Positions 47,441 through 59,544 of a DNA stretch of 64,000 nt are shown here, piece after piece. Numbering within the stretch: the stretch's first letter is position 1; every line of letters begins with the position of its first letter. A program made the translations under genes and the position numbers. Under the pieces are notes generated by a model that saw only the letters and a list, made by a program, of their open reading frames with translations, was not told the origin of the DNA and did no database searches. Location of the stretch: assembly GCF_000004075.3 (NCBI RefSeq), contig NC_026657.2:11284001-11348000 (forward strand), written 5' to 3'. This stretch comes from Cucumis sativus. Its lineage: Eukaryota; Streptophyta; Magnoliopsida; Cucurbitales; Cucurbitaceae.

Positions 47441-48375
47441 TCACTACCAAGTTCACCCTTAGGAATAATGCAAAATTACATAAATACATCTCTTCTTTCT
47501 ACATTATCAAACAACCGCCTTTTATATCCAAACACTTGAAGAACTCATTCCAATATATTATGCAGTACCAGAAGGCAGCAACTCATTCGTCCCAACCCAA
47601 CATTATTATGCCCAGACTTTTTGTTTCTAAGTTTCTTGATCCCAACAAATATAACCAACGTATAAGGAGGCAATCCAAATTCTCATTATTTAGTGAGTTG
47701 ACCATAATACAAGTGAAATTTGAAATTGGAGAAATAGTGGGAAGCCAAGCTGTTTGTTTTGTATTCTACCTAATGCACACACAAAAGCCTTGGACTTGGA
47801 CCTCTAGCTCTCTCCTTTTAAAAATTAGAACATTATATTGGTAAACAAAGCAAAAGGCAGTTAGCGAACATGAAATTTTTTTTTCCCTATAAAGAAATCT
47901 GTTAAGAGGAAGAGGACAAAGGTGGTAGTGGCAGGAAATGTGGAGCATACCTGTCTACATCTCTTAAAGTAGGAAAACTCCAAAACACCAACAAATACGA
48001 AACCAAGCACCCCTTAAAAATAAAAAAAGAAGAAAAAAAAACCGACCCACATTGCACATGCATCCCCCTTTTACTTTATTATTATTTTATTTTATTTATA
48101 TATATCTATATCTATATATTTACATATATTTATATATATTTTATGACCACCTCCACTACCAATAATCATTGCACGGAATTAAAATAGTTGGAAAAATAAT
48201 TTTATTTTCTTATCTTTTTGGTTGCTTTGCTTTGCTTTGCATTGTTTTGTTCAATTAGTGGTACCCAAATTCCCCAATGGTGATTCCTTTTCCCCTACCT
48301 CTTGCCGGCACGCCCACTCTCCTACCCTCTACGCCTCTCCCATAGGTCCTTTTTAGGGAAACAAAAAAAAAAAGA
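47441..48375. other. Intergenic region with a GC-richer patch
   Basis: Non-coding. A C-rich patch at about 48255-48355 stands out from AT-rich DNA. The open frame at 47536-47844 has no recognisable content. Confidence 0.5.
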
Positions 48376-49640
48376 TTAGGAATGGCTAGATTTTGGAGAT
48401 GACTCTAGATTTTAGATTTTAGATTAACTATGTGTACCATTTGCCTTTTGTTTTGTTCAATTATTGATTTAGATTTTCACTTTTGATTGATTGGGTTTAC
48501 TTTTAAATGTGTTTGGAATGACTTTTTTAACTTTTGAAAATCATTCATTTAGGTATTTACTTATTTTACTTTGTCTAAGTTTTAAAGAATGGTTTTGTTT
48601 AGTTCATTGTGTGTACCAAATGACCTAACATTATCGTTTGATGAGTATTGGTTGATTTGGCACATGCTAGGAGAAAGGTAATTGTTGGATCAAGTAAAGT
48701 AGCTTAGATAAAAAGAAAATTTAGGAACAACTAGATTTGGAAATTATGGATCAAGTGTGGTAGGTTTATTAGTTTATGCGTAGGATGCGTTTGACATTGT
48801 TTGACAATGATTTTAACACTTTTTTACACGTTGAAAAAGTTATTCAATCGTGTATTTAATTTCTTTTATTTTCAAAAGTTTTAGTTGTGTGTTTGAACTT
48901 TGAGAAGTGATTTTTTGTAATTCATGATGCTTGATAATGGTTTGATACGATTGTTTGACAAATATTGGTTGATTTAAACACATGCCAGTGAAAGTAGATT
49001 AAAGAGAGTCAAGTAGCTTAGACTAGACAAAAATTTATGAACAACTTAAGTTTGGTGATGACTCACGGTTTGGATTAATTATGTGGTAGATTTATCTTTG
49101 GTTAAATTATTGATTTAGAGTATGACATTTGACTTTTTAAGGGTTTAATACTTTTTTAAGCGTTTAAAAAAGTGAAAATCGGAATATTTAGTTTTTTCAT
49201 TCTTAAAAATTTTAGTTGCATATTTGAACTTTGAAGAGTGATTATGTAGCGTTCAACAATAGTATGACATGACGCTAACGAATATTGATTGATTTAGCAC
49301 GTATTAGGAAAAAGTAGATTATTGAAATGAGTAAAATAGCTTATAATAAAGAAAAATCTAATAATTCGTATTAAAAATTCATTCAATTAACTGTGATATA
49401 CTTATCTTTTGTTGAATTATTGATTTAGATTTTTACTTTGATTCATTAACAAGATGAAACTTTAAAAGTATTTTTTAAACACTTAAAAATGTCAATGTTT
49501 TATTTTTAAAAGTTTTAGCGTGTGTTTTAATTTTTCAAGAAAATTTGTGTGCAGTTGTCATTGTTTAACAACATATTTCACGACACTTTAACGAATGTAA
49601 ATGCATATTGATTTGGCAAGTGTTTGGAGAAAGTAAATTT
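48376..49640. repeat. Degenerate tandem array, four units of about 320 bp
   Basis: The phrase TATTGGTTGATTT and its variants recur at 48646, 48963, 49283 and 49606, giving periods of 317, 320 and 323 bp. Other phrases keep the same order in each unit: AACAACTAGATTTGG-like, ATTATTGATTTAGA, a TTTAA.ACTTTTTTAA hydrophobic-like T/A block, AAAGTTTTAGTTG, and AAAGTAGATTA followed by AAGTAGCTTAGA. The units are strongly diverged, with the fourth most worn. No coding sequence is present. Confidence 0.8.
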
Positions 49641-51780
49641 GTGAAATCGTTTCATTTAATAACTCTTAGTTTAACCCATTTGACATGATATCACTTCATT
49701 TTAACTGTTTTTAAACTTATTTTAATTGTTGAAATTATTAAATGCGTAAAATTGTCCCACACTATTTTTTACAATAATGTAGTTGAAAAGTACCTTAATA
49801 TTAATTTTAAATAATTACAAAAAATCCCACTTTTCATGGCTTTATTGTTGCCTAGAGAGATGTTTTTCTTCAATGATTAAGCCTCTATTACACATGGGTG
49901 AAATTTTGTGATTGAAATCAAGTTTTAATTTGTGACAAATTATTGAGTGTTACATTACCCAACATTTAACTTTCATCGACTTATTTTCTTTAAACATGCA
50001 TTTAAATATATGAGGGTATGTAATACTCACCTTTTTTTTTTTAATCTTCACATTATTCTCATTCTTTTAGGCCTTTTTTTCCCCTTCTTTTAATCTCTTT
50101 TCTTTTTTAAAGGGCATTCATGCCTTTACGAATTTCTGTTGTTTTTTCTTTTCTTGAAAGTTTGTAATTGTACAGAAGATGTGAATGGGATACTCTAGGA
50201 GTTTGTTTTAGGTGTAGAACAATTATAAATCTACGATAGTGTTGAATGGAAAAATACTTAATTTGAATATATTTGATGATAGTCTTTCTTTTAGTTAGAG
50301 GATTGTTAAGGTAAAGTATTGAATCATGGGGCTTATAGAATAATAATGAATGTCTTATTTATTGAGTATAATGCCAATTTTTGTAAGTATAATATGTTTC
50401 TACTCGTGCTAATTGATTTAATAGGAATTATCACATTAGTTAAAAAAATGGTGCTTTAGTATTAAAAGCATAATATAATGGTTTTAATAACCAAGTTTTA
50501 TAAACTGTGCTTGATCTTTTTTTTTTTTGTTCTCTTTTGAAATCAAATAAGATTTGAGATTAGTATTATATTCTATAACTTTTGCAAGATATTTTATTTT
50601 GACAAGTTGAGTTATATTTAAGTTGTTAATAGATTGTGAAGTATGTTAGAATTTTGTTTGTTCAATTAACTTATATAATTCTTTAACTAACTTGTATTAA
50701 AATTATTCTCTTTCAACTTTCTAATCAGTGATTTTTTCTTGTCAATTCTAACAAAAATTTCATGTTAAAACAGGTTTGTAAAATAGATAATTCAAGAAAT
50801 CTTATTTAAAAACAAAATAAAATTTGAATTTAGAAAACTAAAATATATATAAAAATGTTTGTGAAAGTTTGAAAGGAGAGAATGAAATAGAGCCTTTTAA
50901 ACTCCGTTTAGATTACAGTTTCAATCATTTATATATGGTTTCTTAATATGTGATCTTATTTCAGTATTTGAAATTTCAATTTAGTTTTTTATAAGTTTTT
51001 ATATTTTAATTTTGTTTACAATGAATTTTAAATTATTAATTTTGTGTCCAAACTTTCACTTTTACATTTTGGCTGTCTATTTGATAAATTTAATACATTA
51101 TAGTCATCTTTTAAAAAAATTTAAAAAATCAAATAGAAATTTCAATGTTCTTGGTGGATGTAAACTTTTTCTTCTAATATTTACAAATATATAAAAATAA
51201 TACAATCACTGTAAACTACTCTTTTTATCTATCAAATTCTATCTTGATTTATTGTGGATGAAAAAACTAAATTTTTATAAATATTTTAGTTGATTTTATT
51301 ATATTTAAAAATAATTTATTTAGAATACAAAATTAAATCAACACAAATTTAAAAGCTAAAATTGAATAGATATAGAGTTTGTATGAACAAGCAGAATTTT
51401 GGTTGTGAAAAAAGAGAATGAATAAAAAGAGAGAGAGAGAGAGAGAGAGATTGTATGTATGTATGTATGTAAAGTGGAAGTTTGATGGGGGCGGGGGATG
51501 TGGCAGAGGGGAGTGGGGCATGAGGCCACATGCAACCCAACCCCGGGCTTAGTGCCTAAAAAACTTTTCCACCACAACTACTGTGTGCCCGCTCACCTCG
51601 GTCAGCTTGGGCACCCACAATTAGCCAAACCGCTAAAAGTCAATTCCAAGTTTTGATGTTTAAAAACAAAAGAAAACCCATTCATTAATAACATTGATAA
51701 TTATTAGTTATTATTATTGTAAGGAAAATGAAAATCAAAACTCTGCTCTTATCTTTTTAATTCTCTTTATAACATCTCTT
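49641..51780. other. Intergenic region and promoter of the AIF-like gene
   Basis: AT-rich to about 51420, then microsatellites, then a GC-richer stretch (51475-51640) that may hold promoter elements of the downstream bHLH gene. No gene is supported. Confidence 0.5.
51428..51471. repeat. (GA)n and (GTAT)n microsatellites
   Basis: About 11 GA units directly followed by about five GTAT units. Confidence 0.9.
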
Positions 51781-51845
51781 CTCTCCCTTCCCGCTTTCTC
51801 TCCTCATTTCACAGTCGCCTCCTCTCAACAAACTCCGTTCCGTTC

Positions 51846-51848
<3 letters not shown>

Positions 51849-51879
<31 letters not shown>
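51849..51879. repeat. (CT)n microsatellite in the probable leader
   Basis: About 15 CT units in the pyrimidine-rich 5' leader region of the AIF-like gene; CT runs are frequent in plant 5' UTRs. Confidence 0.9.
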
Positions 51880-51881
<2 letters not shown>

Positions 51882-51938
51882 GCCACCGTTCCCTTCTCTA
51901 TAATTCCGTTTCATTTCTCCCTTCTCTCGCCGTCACAG

Positions 51939-52239
51939 GTATCATTCATTTTCATTGGATTTTCGCTTTTTCTATTGCTCTTCTGTTCCTTTTGCGCTTC
52001 ATTCTGATTGATTTTTGGTTATTCTACTGCTTTCTCTCTTCGGTTTTACTCTCTTGATGCTTTGATTCCACTGCTTCTTCTGCTCTGTTTGTTTATTCTT
52101 GTTTCCCTTGATTCGTTTTGTTTGATTAATTGTTGTTTTCGATGGAGTGGGATTTTGCTTTGTGTTCTTCTTCATTTGTTTTGTTGAATTGATGAATTTA
52201 CGTTTCTTGTGCCTTTTTTTTTTTCTTTCCTTTTTTAAG
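51939..52239 (+). promoter_or_regulatory. Probable 5' UTR intron of the AIF-like gene
   Basis: Donor-like CACAG/GTATCA at 51938/51939 and acceptor-like TTTTTTAAG/G at 52239/52240, with T-rich sequence between. Removing it would delete several upstream ATGs. It is inferred from splice signals alone. Confidence 0.4.
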
Positions 52240-52381
52240 GAGGATTGGATTTGATCTGTGAGGTGAAGAAGGCAGTCCGTACGGGATTCGTTGTGGAATA
52301 ATTTAGTAAAAAGGTTTTGGTAGTTACGGGAGTGAGAGTATCTTGAATTTGAATTGGTGTGTTGTGTGTGGTGGTTTTCTA

Positions 52382-53020
52382 ATGGCGTCGTCTCTGATTC
52401 TGAATCCTGTGACGAGTTCTGAACGATCGCGTGATTCTTCAAGAAAGAAGAAGAAGAAGAAAGCGACAAGAGAAGATGATCGTCAAGATCAGGATCAAAT
52501 CAAATGGAAATCACAAGCTCAACATCAAGTTTACTCTTCGAAGCTGTTGCGCGCTTTGAGTCAGGTCAGGATCAGTTCTCCTGAGCCAACACCAAACGAA
52601 ACGCCTCGGCGTGGCCGAGCGGTGCGGGAGGCATCCGATACTGTTTTAGCCATGACGGCGAAAGGAAGAAGTAGGTGGAGCAGAGCAATCTTAACGAACC
52701 GTCTCAAGCTCAAGTTTCGAAAACACAATAAACAGAAAGCGCGTGTGATCGGAAACAGCCGTACGAAGAAGCCGAGTGTTAGCGTGTTACGGTTGAGAGG
52801 AAAAGGACTACCAACTGTACAGAGAAAAGTCCGGCTTCTCGGCCGACTAGTTCCCGGCTGCCGGAAACAACCGCTGCCGGTGATTCTAGATGAAGTAACC
52901 GATTATATTCCAGCTCTAGAGATGCAGATCCGAGTCATGAGCGCCATAGTCAACTTGGTTTCAAGCTCCTCTTCATCTTCTACTGGTATCGATTCTTCTA
53001 TCCCTCCATCTTCTACCTGA
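52382..53020 (+). CDS. AIF-type atypical bHLH protein (bHLH147/148/149/150 group)
   Basis: Single exon, 212 aa. A Ser- and Lys-rich N-terminus (RKKKKKKATRED) is followed by QVYSSKLLRAL, AVREASDTVLAMTAKGRSRWSRAIL and the helix-loop-helix from about 143 (KVRLLGRLVPGCRKQPLPVILDEVTDYI, then ALEMQIRVMSAI). The order and these blocks match the Arabidopsis ATBS1-interacting factors AIF1-4 and their IBH1 relatives. The basic part lacks the Glu and Arg needed for E-box binding, so it probably acts by binding other HLH proteins and restraining growth downstream of brassinosteroid and gibberellin signals (family knowledge). A Ser run (SSSSSSSST) lies near the C-terminus. An in-frame extension upstream of this ATG has no ATG start. 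Confidence 0.93.
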   Translation: MASSLILNPVTSSERSRDSSRKKKKKKATREDDRQDQDQIKWKSQAQHQVYSSKLLRALSQVRISSPEPTPNETPRRGRAVREASDTVLAMTAKGRSRWSRAILTNRLKLKFRKHNKQKARVIGNSRTKKPSVSVLRLRGKGLPTVQRKVRLLGRLVPGCRKQPLPVILDEVTDYIPALEMQIRVMSAIVNLVSSSSSSSTGIDSSIPPSST

Positions 53021-53851
53021 TTAAACACACACTTTTTCTGATCAATTCTCTTCCCAAGAAGAAATCCATTTTCTTCCCCCTCTCTGCTTCTCTTCTGCCA
53101 GTAATTTCTTGTCAAATATATATATATATATAAATCTATATATATTATATCGATTTCTTGTATTTGCTGCATGCAATTACAATTTTAGTATGGGAATCTG
53201 GATAAAATGTAAATTCAGATGACGTTCAAGAAAAAGAGATGAGTCTCCGGTGAAATTGAGGTGTGTTTATGTTTTAGATTCCTTACTCATGAAGAAAGTT
53301 TTTTATTGATCAAACTATCGCTTTATTATTTATTCTCATAAAATCCTTTTTCTCGTTTACATTATTAATCGGCTTTTAAAGCACAATAGATTGTTTTGTT
53401 CTATATGATTCTCTAATATATATAATAAAAAATTTAAATTCAAATGGGTATTCTATTTTTTTGATTATGTGAAAGTTTGGATGAAGAATTATGGAATTTT
53501 AGATTTCGGTTAAGTTTAGGAAGATATTGTTTTTTCTCATTGGAAGATAAAATGTTTTACTCTTATTTCTAATATAGAGTGTAATTGAAGACTTCTGCTA
53601 GTTGTTAATTGAAATGCAATATTATTTGTCTATGTATCATTCTGATTGTTTTCGAAGGCACCATCCAAGTATCATATCGATGAATATTTTGAGAAATGTT
53701 ATGATATAATAGTGAAATTTTAGGGGAAAATATTTAAGTAATAAATTATAGTTTTAAGTATATGAATCGATAAAAAAAATTGTAGCTAATAGTAGAGATC
53801 GAGATCATGGATAATAAAGAAGATCAAGAATGATTATAAACTTACTTAATT
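53021..53851. other. 3' flank of the AIF-like gene and spacer
   Basis: Non-coding, with a short (TA)n at 53117-53132. Nothing else recognised. Confidence 0.6.
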
Positions 53852-54041
53852 AGTAAAGATAATATTTGAAGTTTTTAACATAATTGGAATAAGTAAAGAT
53901 AATATTTGAAGTTTTTAACATAATTGGAAGTATGTCATTCGTGAGTCTCAACCTCAGAGCTACGATATCAATATATGGAAGAATTTTAAATCATGTTCCC
54001 CATCTAATGTCAATATATGGAAGAATTTTAAATCATGTTCC
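53852..54041. repeat. Two adjacent short tandem duplications (40 and 42 bp)
   Basis: AGTAAAGATAATATTTGAAG starts at 53852 and again at 53892 (period 40). TCAATATATGGAAGAATTTT starts at 53968 and again at 54010 (period 42). Both pairs are almost identical, so both are recent, and they lie within 200 bp. Confidence 0.9.
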
Positions 54042-55175
54042 ATCTAGATGGGGATGTCCAAAGATGTTCAAAGAAATTAAGATAGATGTTCAAAGGCTTT
54101 GAGTTAGAGTTTTCATCGATTTCATAAGAAATTTGTGGAGAAACCATAATTATGTTATTAGCTTATATGTCTTTTTGGAAATGAAATCTGAAAATTCAAT
54201 GGGAAGATTTTAAAACTGAAATTTTCAATTAATATGTTATTTGTTCAAATTGTTTTTCTTGGAATTGAAAATTTGAATAGTGGGGAAAGTATAAATCATG
54301 GTTAATATATGTGTTTTCTTTAATTCAATTTAATAAACGCAAACATTGGATTAAAATTTGAGAGAAGATTTTGGAAGATATTGGTATTCATTTTGGAAAT
54401 TAGAGGTAATACTTATTTTGAAATATATGTTGATATTTTGTCTGGATTTTTTTAATTTAATAAAGGTAGGATTTCCAATTAACAAATTGGAATATATGTG
54501 TTCATTTTTGGAAAAAAAATTAATCCACAATTTTAGTTGAAAATTTGAGGTGAAAAAACAAAATTAATCCACTATTCACGATATTTTTGTCAATACATCG
54601 AGGCAAGAAACAATTTTTTGAGACTTTTCATGAAAAGAAAATCTTCACCTATTATTTTTATTGGACATGTCGACTTAGTGATTTTTCAATCCTTTTATTA
54701 GAATACATTTTTATTTACTCCTCACTAGTGAAGTGTTCGTTTGAATTCACTTAAACAAAAATACTTCTTAAACTATTTTGATCAAACAAAATTCAATCCA
54801 ATACTATTATTACATTTTTCTAAAATAAAAAGAAGTAAAGGGAAAGTAAATTTTAAAATGTAATATTAGTTTTTTTTCAACCAAAAATAACAGCACAATA
54901 CACCGAGGATCAAAAGGGTTCACAGTTCGAATTCTTCCCTTCCGTTTGTACTTTAGAAAATAGTTTTTCTTTTTTTCTTTTTAAATTGTAGATCACGTTG
55001 GTATATATTTTTCTTTGAATCTAAGCCTAATTTCATGCTTTTTCTTTCAATTAGAACCTAATTCTTTCAATCAACAAGTTTGAATATATCTTGCTCTATA
55101 AAAATTTAGGAAAACATTTCTAGATATTTTCTACTCAATTGAACCATAGTTTATAAATCAAATGAGACAAAATGA

Positions 55176-55176
<1 letters not shown>

Positions 55177-55199
<23 letters not shown>
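55177..55199. repeat. (TA)n microsatellite
   Basis: About 11 TA units followed by a short CA run. Confidence 0.9.
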
Positions 55200-55206
<7 letters not shown>

Positions 55207-57524
55207 TTTGTATTTAGGTTTGCACAATTAATTAGAAAGGTGTGTGTTTTGTTGGGTTGTTGTTGTGGAGAATGATGGAAGAGTCTCTTTCTTTATCACT
55301 GTTTTGTTTGAATGTGGTGTTAAATCCAAAGCCAAATGTGATTCTCTCATTTTTCAAACCCCATCACATGCTTAATCACATTCATGATATCCCCATTTTT
55401 CAAATATAGAGAATAATAAATGTATGCATTTCACCAAGTAACACACAAAGTTTTAAAGCTATTGGTTTTTTACTCCCTTTTCCTATATTTCTTCATTTCT
55501 AATTATTTTACTTTTGGGATCTTCAACAACTTATAATTGATATCATGCAACCATAATTTACATAATTGGGTCACATATAAAGTTCTTGAATTTACCTAAA
55601 ATCATCTCAAAATTCACATTACCAAAACCAAACACATTATCTACAAAAAGAAAAACGTCTAAAACACACTTACATTATGCGTAATATTTCCATACTTGGT
55701 GCTTATGCACATTTTAAAAGTCTTTGATTTCTCTATCGTAAAGCTATTAATTAAGGGACTATAGCACGCTTTCCATTATTAGTATTACTCTGGTGACCAT
55801 ACGCTACTTTTGCATGCACCAATGAAGTCGAATATTAATGACTCGTTCGAAGACTACATGCAGCCGTCTAATCAAATAAGGAGTTAAACCACTCTTAGAA
55901 AATGAAATCGATAACAATATACAATTTATCGATATAGGTTTTTTTTTTTTAATGCTATAAACTTTTGTTAAAATAAAATTTATCTAATTATAATATATGA
56001 TACAGTAATAAATAATATACATACAAGTCATGATCCATTTTCACCTATCTAATTTAGATTACATATCAAACGTCAAATCTTAATTACTTTTGGAAAATAT
56101 AACTATATGTTTACTATGGAAGTTGAATGATTAAAATATGAAATGAATGATGGTTGGATTCTCATTCATTCTATCAACCTTAGAAAATGACAAGAGAGAA
56201 TACCGACTATAAAAGAATAGTAAAACCAGAAGAAAATCATGTCTAAATGGTAGATGTAGATGGAAGCAAGTAAAAGACTAATTTTCTTCCAAGTAGATAA
56301 AGATATATATGTCGATGTACCATGTGATGATAGTCACATGATTTTTCAAAAGAGGTTGTTTGATTGTGAACAATCATGCATTCTGATATCAAATATATCA
56401 TAAAATTTTACCATATGGTCCAAAGACAGCAAAATCGATGTGCGATAAAAAGTGATAGTCCATAATCTTGCAATCACAATCGTTAATTAATTAAAGAAAC
56501 ACACGGAGGGTTGTCCATGGTTGTCACTCTCAATTTGTTTGTTTGTACTTTGAAAGCTCTATATATAAATACATTAAAATGGTGACCTTTTATGTAATTA
56601 TACTTCTTTTGGATTTTATTTTAATTTTTAGAATTTGGGAATTTTCTTTTAATTAATAACCTGTTTTTATATTAATTAGTAATTTACATCATCAACACTC
56701 ACCTCACATGATAAATATAAAATAAGATTTTATTTTTTGTTCTTAGAATGGGACCTAAAATATAAATAATGGCATAAAAACACACACTAGTTTTGTAATT
56801 ATTCTTAATTTTCATTTTAAAAATCAATTTGTACTTATTTTTTAAAAGTTTTATTTGTTTATCAAATTGTTGGTTGGTTTTTGAAAATTAAGTTCATCAA
56901 TCATACATACATTATTCATCTATGGATGATTTTTTTGTTTTGTTGTCTATTTATATTTTATTAGCATTTTAAAAAGAAAACATGTTCGATTTGTTAAAAT
57001 TGAAGAAACAAAATTGAAATTTGTTTTTTCTTTTAAACTTTCACTAGAGATTCAAACATAACATAACTTTGGGAAAAAAAGAATCAAAGTGTTATCAAAT
57101 ACTCACACCCTAAATATTCATAATTTAGGTTCTATCATCTTCTTCCTATCTCTTTCTCTTGCCTAGTTGGCTAAAAGTAAAATAAATTTAATATGTTTTA
57201 TCTCATGTTAGTGTTACCTCATTTCATTTTTTTTTTTTTTCATATTGTTTAAATAAAATGAAGAAACCATTTAGAATCAATTTTCAATTAGATGTATGTT
57301 TTCAAACTTTAGAGATCATATTTGTTGGTAATACAATGGTTTTAGGGGAAATGATGAAGGGGCCATGTGACATGTCATAGCACAAGGAAACACGGGGGAC
57401 CCGTTGTTTCCAGCTTTTTCGCCACGTAGGCAAACCCCCCACTTTCTAATTTCTAATTTTTCATTTGGAAAAATTGTTTAATTGTGTTTTGTTTTCTAAT
57501 GCGTTTTCTTCTTTTCCATGTGAG

Positions 57525-57546
57525 CTGCCGCGGCCGCGGCCGCCAC
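57525..57546. other. Isolated GC-only block
   Basis: A run of overlapping GCGGCCGC units (two NotI-type sites) in otherwise AT-rich DNA, bracketed by two copies of CCATGTGAG at 57517 and about 57552. On the minus strand one frame reads seven alanines but has no start or gene context. Confidence 0.5.
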
Positions 57547-59506
57547 CACACCATGTGAGGCGGAGCCAACGATTCAGGCGACCATCAATTAAAGTAAAAA
57601 ATAATTAAGTATTTCCTTTCCATAACAATTTTATTTTAAATTTTTGAAAATTAAGTCTACTTTTAAATATTCACACCCAATTCTATCATTTTTTTCAGGT
57701 ATAAGAGTTAAATTCTCAAATTCTAAAAATAAAAATAATATCGTGAAAACTACTTTTTCTTAGTTTTTTTAATTTTAGTTTGGTTTTTGAAAATACAAAT
57801 TTAAAAATGGTTAACAAATGAGTTTAAAAAGTGTGTTTAATTGGAAAAATTTTAAAAATAGTAAAAGAAATATTTATAAAATATAGTTCAATTTTAAATT
57901 ATATTAATGATATACAATAACAGTGTTAATAATGTTATAAAAAATAAAAAATAATGTTATATTTTAAAAATATTATTTGGAAATGGAAAGGATGTATAAT
58001 AAAAGCCACGTGGAGGGGTCAGATGGTTTCTCCCACTAAAAATGAGAAGCAAAAGAGGAATTGTCACTGTTGAGAAGAGCAGTCCAAAACTACACTTCAA
58101 AGCATGCCATTAAATATCGCTACATGCAAATATCTATCACAATAATACTTCAATGCATCTCAACCTGCCCTATATTGTTATTGTTAATTTCTTTTCCTAC
58201 TCTATATTTTATTTTATTTTGATATTTATACTTTCAAATCTTTAATTTATATATACTATTTTCTATCTTATTCTTTTCCGTTTCCATTTGTATGGAACCG
58301 ATTTTAATTAAAAAAAATGATTATTTAAGAGTCCTTAGTGAACTATTATAACTCACTCCTATGTTTGCATATTTATTCAATAATATCAAATATTTAAATA
58401 TTATTTTATTACGATATTTAAATGATCATCGATTGTAATATCAAATTGAATAATCTCTAAAAATTTAGGTCCCTAGACAAAATTTTGAAATTTAAAATTA
58501 CATATCTAAAAATAATCCAAAGTACAAATAAGTCCAAAAAATAGTTTAACATTTTGTTTTTATTTAATTTTCCCATTTAAAATAATGAATATGCATGCTT
58601 GTATGCTAAGTTAGGTATAAAGTTTAAGAAACCTCATTTCTTTAGTTGCCTATCTTTAATGTGCCTTTAGGAGCAATATTGCTTTTTAATCATGTGGTAA
58701 AGTCTTATAAGGAAAGGTTATGCTACAAATTTTGTCAATAAATAAATAAACATCTCACACCACAAATTTCTCAAAACAAATAAAAAAAAAATCAAATGAA
58801 TTTGAGAAAGAAAATAACACTTTTTTGAAAAGAAAACATAAAACTAAAACAGTAGTAGAAGAATTTATAGATATAACCAAATTTGAATTGAATTTCGAAA
58901 GTCTTTTAACTAATAATACCATATTATTAATATATAGAGTCTATTACTGATAATCACGTAGTTTATATATTACGTATCCAACAAAATAAGATTGCAAGAA
59001 TTCATTCGATAACATTCTTATTTTTTTTATTTAGATAATTAAGAAATAAGAAACATATATTGTTATATCAAACCAATCCTAATTGAACTAAAAGCGCTTC
59101 AAGTTCACTTAAAAGCAAATAATGATTTATTTGTCAATTTTAAAAAACTCGTTATTTTCTAAAAAAAATCATGAAGTCAATATATTATGGAAAAGTAGTT
59201 TTGTAATTTAACATTTTAGTCAAACAAGTTGGGTATGGTTGCAATCGTTTATCTTACTTACGATAATAATATCAAAATTAAATCATGTGAAAAATTGGAT
59301 TAAGTACATAAAAGTTTTTTTAAAAAATACATCAAATCCAACTAAAAAACATAGCCAAATAGTCAAAAATCTTGAAATAAATTAAAAGGAAAGAAAAATT
59401 CTACTAATATAAGTTTAGGGATTATAATATATATATCCCAATCTTAATTAAAAGTAAATAGGATTATTTTCATTAATGATTTAAATTAGCAAGTGGTTCC
59501 ATGAAT

Positions 59507-59512
59507 GAATAA

Positions 59513-59543
<31 letters not shown>

Positions 59544-59544
59544 A
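59507..59544. repeat. (AATA)n microsatellite
   Basis: About nine AATA units. Confidence 0.9.

Noticed and set aside
47536-47844. 102-codon plus-strand frame
   Set aside because: Start is in AT-rich spacer, there is no known domain, and part of it looks like ordinary non-coding DNA.
51999-52469. Minus-strand Ser/Lys/Gln-rich 156-codon frame
   Set aside because: Antisense to the leader and first codons of the AIF-like gene; its composition reflects the CT-rich leader.
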